From positions 28,520,001-28,584,000 of the forward strand of contig JBITNC010000002.1 in NCBI GenBank assembly GCA_050084985.1: DNA of 64,000 bases. Reading direction: 5' to 3'. The stretch is from Nageia nagi. Lineage: Eukaryota; Pinophyta. The notes beneath the pieces were generated by a model. It worked only from the letters and a program-made list of their open reading frames with translations. It was not told the origin of the DNA and did not search any database. A program made the translations under genes and the position numbers. This document shows positions 58,830 to 64,000 of this stretch, piece by piece; the first letter of the stretch is position 1, and the number at the start of each line of letters is the position of its first letter.

Positions 58830-60115
58830 TTTGTAAGTTCCACTTGAATGTTTAAATTAATAAATAAACACTTCAATTATGGAACATTGGGCATATTTAC
58901 TGTAACTATAAGTATAATAATATTTTAATGCCAATAATGATGTAATGATGATACCAAGGTAATTATTAATTATAAATGTAATATCAGTCACTATTTTTAG
59001 GATGTTGCATATATTAAGCCCTGATGATTGTAATATTGGCATTTAATGGGCCTCTTTAGTAATATTGCTCCCCTTTTAAGGTAAAGCATAACAACAAGGT
59101 GATTACGCATACTATGAGGTATTGGAAGACATCAACACTTGGATGTTAGTTGATGAGGAGCTTTGGATCATTTGATGAGCATTTGGGCATCCCAAGACAC
59201 CCATGTCTCACCCTTGGAGGCTTTTTGGCATATGGCATGGATACTAAGGCACATGGAAGTCCTCAATAGTCCAATGTTGGCATTATAGGCCCTTGGATGT
59301 GATAACACTCATCTCAAAGGTACCTCATATTGGGCATTGGCTATGTGAGTATACGAATCACCCTTGTACATCGTTGGATCAACCCCAATGCTTAATTAGA
59401 GATGAGCTACCTCTCACTATATAAGGAGGAATCTTGGAAGACAAATTCATATGATTATTATTATGAATTCTTATTCTCAATTTGGGCATTTTTCTTCCTT
59501 GATTCCATTATTCAAAGTGAGGTACTTGTAATAGGGTGCAATGTAGGACTTACATGGGCACACACTTGGGGGTTAGTGTAACCTAAGTTATCAACTAGCT
59601 ATTCAACGGGTATTGCCATTACCCTTGGATTAGTAGAATATTTCTAATGGATCTTTGAGATTCCACCATAACTGTTGGAGGAGGAAGCCCTGGTGCAAGC
59701 CTTGCCACATTACTAATATGATCCCTAGAGCATTAATCTTCACACAATCACCATAGCAATTGAGGTTTACTACATTTACCAATTCAAATACAATTACTTT
59801 GGTGTTTATTCTATTATATTCTTATTATATGTCTCATCTTGCTTGTGTGTTAAATCTAGAGTGCAATTTCTATTTTAATTCATTTTTTACCTTCCATAGT
59901 GCCTATGTCGGATGTATGAGGGTTATTTACTAAGTTTATGTCATTATTAGCTAGATGTTAGACATGTGCATGATTTTTAGCATAATTGTAGATATTTGAA
60001 GCTTAGGAGTGAAATGTCCCTCTCCTAGGGCATGTTTGGTGATTTAATTATTATTTTATCTCTTGAATTAAAGGATTTAGACAAAATCCTAGTGAGCCCA
60101 TTTTAGGCTCATCAT
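58830..60115 (+). repeat. LTR-like sequence, plus orientation
   Basis: Counterpart of the minus copy at 47612-49020. It ends TTTTAGGCTCATCA just before a primer-binding site, so it should be a 5' LTR. A TATA-like CTATATAAGGAGG lies near 59428. The left boundary is uncertain. Confidence 0.65.
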
Positions 60116-60117
60116 AG

Positions 60118-60133
60118 TGGTATCAGAACCAAG
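60118..60133 (+). other. Primer-binding site (tRNA-Met type)
   Basis: TGGTATCAGAACCAAG follows the LTR-like sequence after a few bases and matches the initiator tRNA-Met primer site with one change (A for G) in its first 13 bases. Confidence 0.7.
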
Positions 60134-61430
60134 ATCTTACCATCCTACTAGGTTAGATTTTGAAACACTTTCTATTGTTGAAGAAAAGAATATCTATTTA
60201 TACAACTAGAGGGAAGTTTTTGAGCTTAGATATTACCATTCTGATGAGTAGAAGATCTAGAGAAGGAGTTTGAGGAGTTTTTAAGAGAGTATTCTGACAT
60301 TAAGATCTACTTAAGAGCTTAGAGAAGAGGTTGTTGCTATTTTAGAGTTTCAATCTTGTGATTTTGAGCATCAAATTTCAATTAAGGACCTTCTGGCAGG
60401 TAAAGTTAGAGTTCAAGGCATCAAAATTGCATATTTGGTGGTCTTGAAGGTAAACGTTGGGATCTAGGCACTAAATCTCATTGTTGGAGTTATTCGTTGG
60501 GCCTATTTTGATCACATTATAGGGTTTTGAATCTCTTAAGAAGGTCATTTGGCCATAATGATATCATAATGATATCACAATGGTATCAACTTTTGGCCAT
60601 CCTATTGGGTTAATAAATTTGTTAAGGATATTCACCATTGGTACAAAATATTTTAGAGGAAGTTATCATAGGCTAAGTCTTACCATCCTATCAGAAGACA
60701 TTGGAAGATCTATAAGTGTGAGCATTATAGTGGACGTATTATCTTGAGATCACAGTGGTATTAGAGCCAAGATTTGGCCATACTATTGGGTTATATCTTG
60801 GATGCCTTTCAGTTGTTAAGATAAGGAGATCTCTCCATCATGCTAGAGAGAAGTTGTTGAGCTTAGATCTTTGCATTCTTCTAGGTGAAGATCTAAAGGA
60901 GTTCAAAGGAGTTACAATGATATTAGAGGTAAACATTGGATATAAGCATTAGATCTCATCATTGGGATAGTCATTGAACCTATTTTGACTACATTATAGG
61001 TTTAGAGGTTCTCAAAGGTGACATTTAGCTTATGGATCACAATGGAGTTAAATTGGAGCTAAGATCTTATCATCATGTTGGGAGATATTTAAATACTTTC
61101 AATTGAGAAAAGAGGATTTTTGACACCAATATCATAGTGGTATCTTGCATAGAGTTTGAAGACTACAACATAGTGGTATAAAGGGAATATTGTAGCATTC
61201 AAATCCAATTGAGAGCTTGATTTTGAGTATCAAATTTTAATTGTAGGACTCCTAGTAGGAAACATTGGAGTGTAAGGCATAAAAATTGCAAATATGGTGG
61301 GTTTGAAGGTAAACATTAGGATCTAATCACTATATTATATCACCCTTGGAGTTGTTTGTTGGACTTATTTGATCTCATTCCAAGGTTTCAAGGCTTTCTA
61401 GAGATAACTTGAAGTTGAAGGAGATTTAGG
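60118..61430 (+). repeat. Degenerate internal repeats of a retroelement leader, each with a PBS-like word
   Basis: Leader segments recur: TGGTATC/TGGTATTAGAGCCAAG starts at 60118, 60579 and 60752 (a looser one at 61036), followed by CCATCCTA(C/T)T(A/G)GGTTA-like text and AGCTTAGAT. A second phrase (GGATCTAGGCACTAAATCTC; TTGGAGTTATTCGTTGG) recurs near 60460, 60937 and 61318. This indicates tandem amplification of the primer-site region. Confidence 0.65.
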
Positions 61431-62544
61431 AGCTTGAGTTCATACTAGTAATTTGGTTTTGCCATTTTGTTAGGTAAAATTAAACTGAAAAAGGGATTAC
61501 AGTGACTCATTAAGGAGATCTAATAGATTAAGCAATTAAAATTAAAATTAAATTTGTTAAAGGAATACGTTAAGGAATTTTTGGAAGTTTTGAAGAATTT
61601 GAGACCTTCAACTGATTTGTTACATCCTAGAAGATCAATTTTGGCTTAAAATCTCATTTGTTGATCCCTTGGAGGAAAACATGGGAGCTTTCATATCTGA
61701 ATTGTGAATCTTGGGCATCTAAAACCAAACATAGGAGATTGTTATACCAAATTGTAGTATTGAGAAGAGAAAGGTTGTACATGGGACCCTGGTGCATAGT
61801 TTGAACCATTTTTCATAAGTTTTTCTCTTGGATCAAGATTGTTTCATAATTTGAGATTTTATTTTTCCAGGTTTGATAAAATTTTGAAATTTCTAATTTA
61901 ATCTCTATAATTTAAATTTTAATCTATAATTATGGAGAAATAAGAAGATAAAAAGAAAATCTTATTTTTTTATTTGCATGAAAAATAATATTTAATTTGA
62001 CAAGTGAATTAATTAAGGAGGGATAAGGTGTTCTTAAATTTTGAATTTTGGAGGGAAAGAGCAAGATACAAATGTGAATAGCAAAATTTGAATATTTTGA
62101 GATACTATAAAGACAAACGGAATAGGAAATGAACACAACATTTGGAGAGGCATACTTCACAATTTGAGGCAAGGAGGAGTTCATAAGAGATATTGCATAA
62201 AGGAGAAGTTCCTTCCATAAAGGATACCATTATCCAACCAAGAGAGTGGTATGTTGGGCTTCGAGGAGGCTCATATTTACATGGTCTCATTTCTAAAAGA
62301 TTATGAAATAAGATATTGGAGTATAAATACGTCATTCAACTACTATGGAGGTATTGGAAACTTGAAGAGGTATGAAAAGCATTCAATTTTTATATCTTGC
62401 ACTCTTCCAAGGTAATGCTTATATTTAAAAATTAAAAGGTTGAGCAAAAAATGGTTAAGAATGAAGAGGATAATTACGAATCAGATGAAGGAGAACTAGA
62501 CTATAAAGCTAATACAATTTGGAATACTTATTCAGAAATAAGAA
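61431..62544. other. Retroelement leader, no recognised feature
   Basis: Lies between the repeated leader and the first open frame. Non-coding by inspection. Confidence 0.4.
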
Positions 62545-62964
62545 ATGAGGAAGATTAATTCCCTTATTAATCCTTTGACCAAAGAAATTATAGGAAGTGT
62601 TGCCTTGCAAGAGAAGAATGATGAATTGGTCGAAGGAGGAGTTTCCATTAAAAGAGTAACTAACAATTCATTGAGGGATACAAAATTCAAAAAAGTTGTT
62701 TATGATCGACATTTTGCAACATATATTGAAGAAAAAATTCATATTAGTTTCAACACTCTTGGGTTGACGAACAATGAGCAGAAACTAACCACTAATGAAG
62801 AACATAAAGGACAAATTTTAGGGGTTGCATTGTGGGATATTTTAGACTATATATATGCTCCTCTTAATCCCCTACATAAGGTTGTAATAAGAATTTGGTT
62901 TGATTTCATTTTGTTTGTTGCTTCTCACATATTTGAAAGGGATGATGTAAACTTTCAAAATTAA
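62545..62964 (+). CDS. Unrecognised ORF in the right-hand retroelement
   Basis: 139 codons from ATG 62545 (MRKINSLINPLTKEIIGSVA). The frame probably began upstream, since AATGAAGAGGATAATTACG reads into it with changes. Its second half is hydrophobic and aromatic (WDILDYIYAPLNPLHKVVIR, then WFDFILFVASHIF). No gag, zinc-knuckle or protease motif. By position, after LTR and primer site, it could be a gag relic, but the sequence gives no support for that. Confidence 0.35.
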   Translation: MRKINSLINPLTKEIIGSVALQEKNDELVEGGVSIKRVTNNSLRDTKFKKVVYDRHFATYIEEKIHISFNTLGLTNNEQKLTTNEEHKGQILGVALWDILDYIYAPLNPLHKVVIRIWFDFILFVASHIFERDDVNFQN

Positions 62965-62999
62965 TAGAAGAATTTTCTCATGAAAGAAGGCATATAAAG

Positions 63000-63215
63000 A
63001 TGAGTGACATGATGATTGTTCATTATAATAAATTCAGAACTGAAATTGTTACAACTAAAGGTATTATTGATCAAGGAAGGGTAGACCTCATATATACTCA
63101 ATTACAAGATATTATGGTAAAAGTGATACTACATGACATAATGTGTATGGAATGCGGTCATGTAGAGACTTGGATGAGTTATCACATAAAGGAATCAAAG
63201 TTTGAAGAAAGATAA
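63000..63215 (+). CDS. Unrecognised small ORF, likely a continuation of the preceding one
   Basis: 71 codons in the same frame as the ORF ending at 62964, 36 nt further on (MSDMMIVHYNKFRTEIVTT). One or two stop codons separate them, so both may be parts of one decayed gene. No family recognised. Confidence 0.3.
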   Translation: MSDMMIVHYNKFRTEIVTTKGIIDQGRVDLIYTQLQDIMVKVILHDIMCMECGHVETWMSYHIKESKFEER

Positions 63216-63389
63216 TAGTTTGAAAAAGAGCACAAGGTAGTTTTAATATCACCTGAGATAATTGGTAAAGAAGTAACATTCTTTGCATTCATATCTATTC
63301 TTGGCTTCATGGTTATTAGGAAAGAAAGAGCACCTAGAGCACCATCATGGCAAGGTGAATTCACAATCAAAGTAACACAATAGAAGCAT

Positions 63390-64000
63390 GAAGAAGATAA
63401 GGCAACTCAGGCTACTCATCCTCTTCAGCTTGTGCATTTGGATTTGATGGGTCCATTTCAGACTAAGTCTCTAGGGGGAGCTTCTTATGTTCTAACCTTC
63501 ATTGATGACTTCAGTAGGATGACATTTGGTTATCTACTTGAGCACAAGGATCAAACTTTTGATAGGTTTAAAGACTTCAAGGCTCTTGTTGAAAATCAAA
63601 CTGATTTTAAGATCAAGATGCTTAGATCTGATAATGGGGGTGAGTATAATAGCAATGAGTTTAATGATTATTGTGTTAAACATGGGATCAAGCGGTAATT
63701 CACAATCCCTTACACCCCTCAACAAAATGGAGTTGCTGAAAGGAAGAATCGAACCATTATGGAAATGGTAAGGTGCATGTTGGGTAACCTTCCTAATTTC
63801 TTATGGGGTGAAGCTATTCACACTGCTATTCACACCCTTAATAGGTGTCCTACTAAAGTAGTTGAAGGTAAAACTCCGTATGAAGCATGGACAGGAAAGA
63901 AACCTAACATCTCACACTTTAGGGTCTTCGGTTGTGATGCATTTACCTTCATTACCTCAGAGAAAAGAAAGAAGTTGGATAAAAGATCAGAAAAATGCAT
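63390..64000 (+). pseudogene. Copia integrase fragment, truncated by the window end
   Basis: From about 63390 the sequence aligns with 8520-9130 of the young Copia element; I count 25 differences in the first 305 bases (about 92% identity). The integrase core acidic residues are kept (first Asp in VHLDLMGPF, second in LRSDNGG), but CAA has become the stop TAA at 63699, between the second Asp and the Glu. Zinc-binding and earlier domains are absent upstream, where unrelated sequence joins abruptly. The rest lies beyond 64000. Confidence 0.9.

Overview
The window looks like nuclear DNA of a seed plant with a large, repeat-choked genome, most likely a gymnosperm. That is inferred from multi-kilobase introns packed with nested, differently aged transposons, plant-type Copia, Ty3/gypsy, hAT and MULE-like elements, and PPR gene fragments. 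No prokaryotic or organellar gene organisation is visible. The host gene is on the minus strand. I recognise the first seven coding exons of an NCS2-family (nucleobase/purine permease, xanthine-uracil type) transporter: exon 1 at 53030-52797, then 46319-46250, 36473-36384, 22923-22873, 22070-22027, 14690-14556 and 14122-13979. Splice phases agree at every junction, so one gene covers more than 39 kb here. Its C-terminal exons must lie beyond position 1 or are lost. Introns 1, 2, 3 and 5 are about 6.5, 9.8, 13.5 and 7.3 kb and are mostly transposon. Layout from the left: 1-1536 is unassigned repeat-like DNA. 1537-3211 is a second copy of the cassette at 52083-53771, which carries promoter, exon 1 and the start of intron 1. 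3395-12266 is a very young Copia retrotransposon with 489-bp LTRs differing at one base, 5-bp target duplication, PBS and PPT. Its leader carries a captured PPR-gene fragment and ends in a splice-acceptor-like site just before gag, and its 3' noncoding region carries five tandem hairpins whose arms covary. Introns 6 to 4 (14.1-22.9 kb) hold a decayed Ty3/gypsy gag-protease, a decayed PPR gene start and an 837-bp MULE-like element with a central 38-bp palindrome. Intron 3 holds a complete-looking 3937-bp hAT element (25647-29583, 8-bp target duplication, subterminal repeat arrays) whose transposase has one apparent 1-nt frameshift, an unrecognised decayed coding region (30.8-34.3 kb), and a tandem array of two-layer hairpin modules (34.6-36.0 kb). 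Intron 2 holds a second, related module array (40.2-42.4 kb). Both arrays lie just inside similar TGTTGTG-type termini that point away from exon 3. To the right are two opposed copies of an LTR-like sequence (47.6-49.0 kb minus; 58.8-60.1 kb plus), a second MULE-like element in the gene's upstream region (53640-54458), and a plus-strand retroelement with a PBS at 60118, repeated PBS-like leader segments, unfamiliar ORFs and an abrupt Copia integrase fragment that runs off the end. The strongest candidates for something undescribed are the three sets of tandem hairpin modules with compensatory changes, and the duplicated exon-1/promoter cassette lying on the same strand downstream of the other recognised exons.
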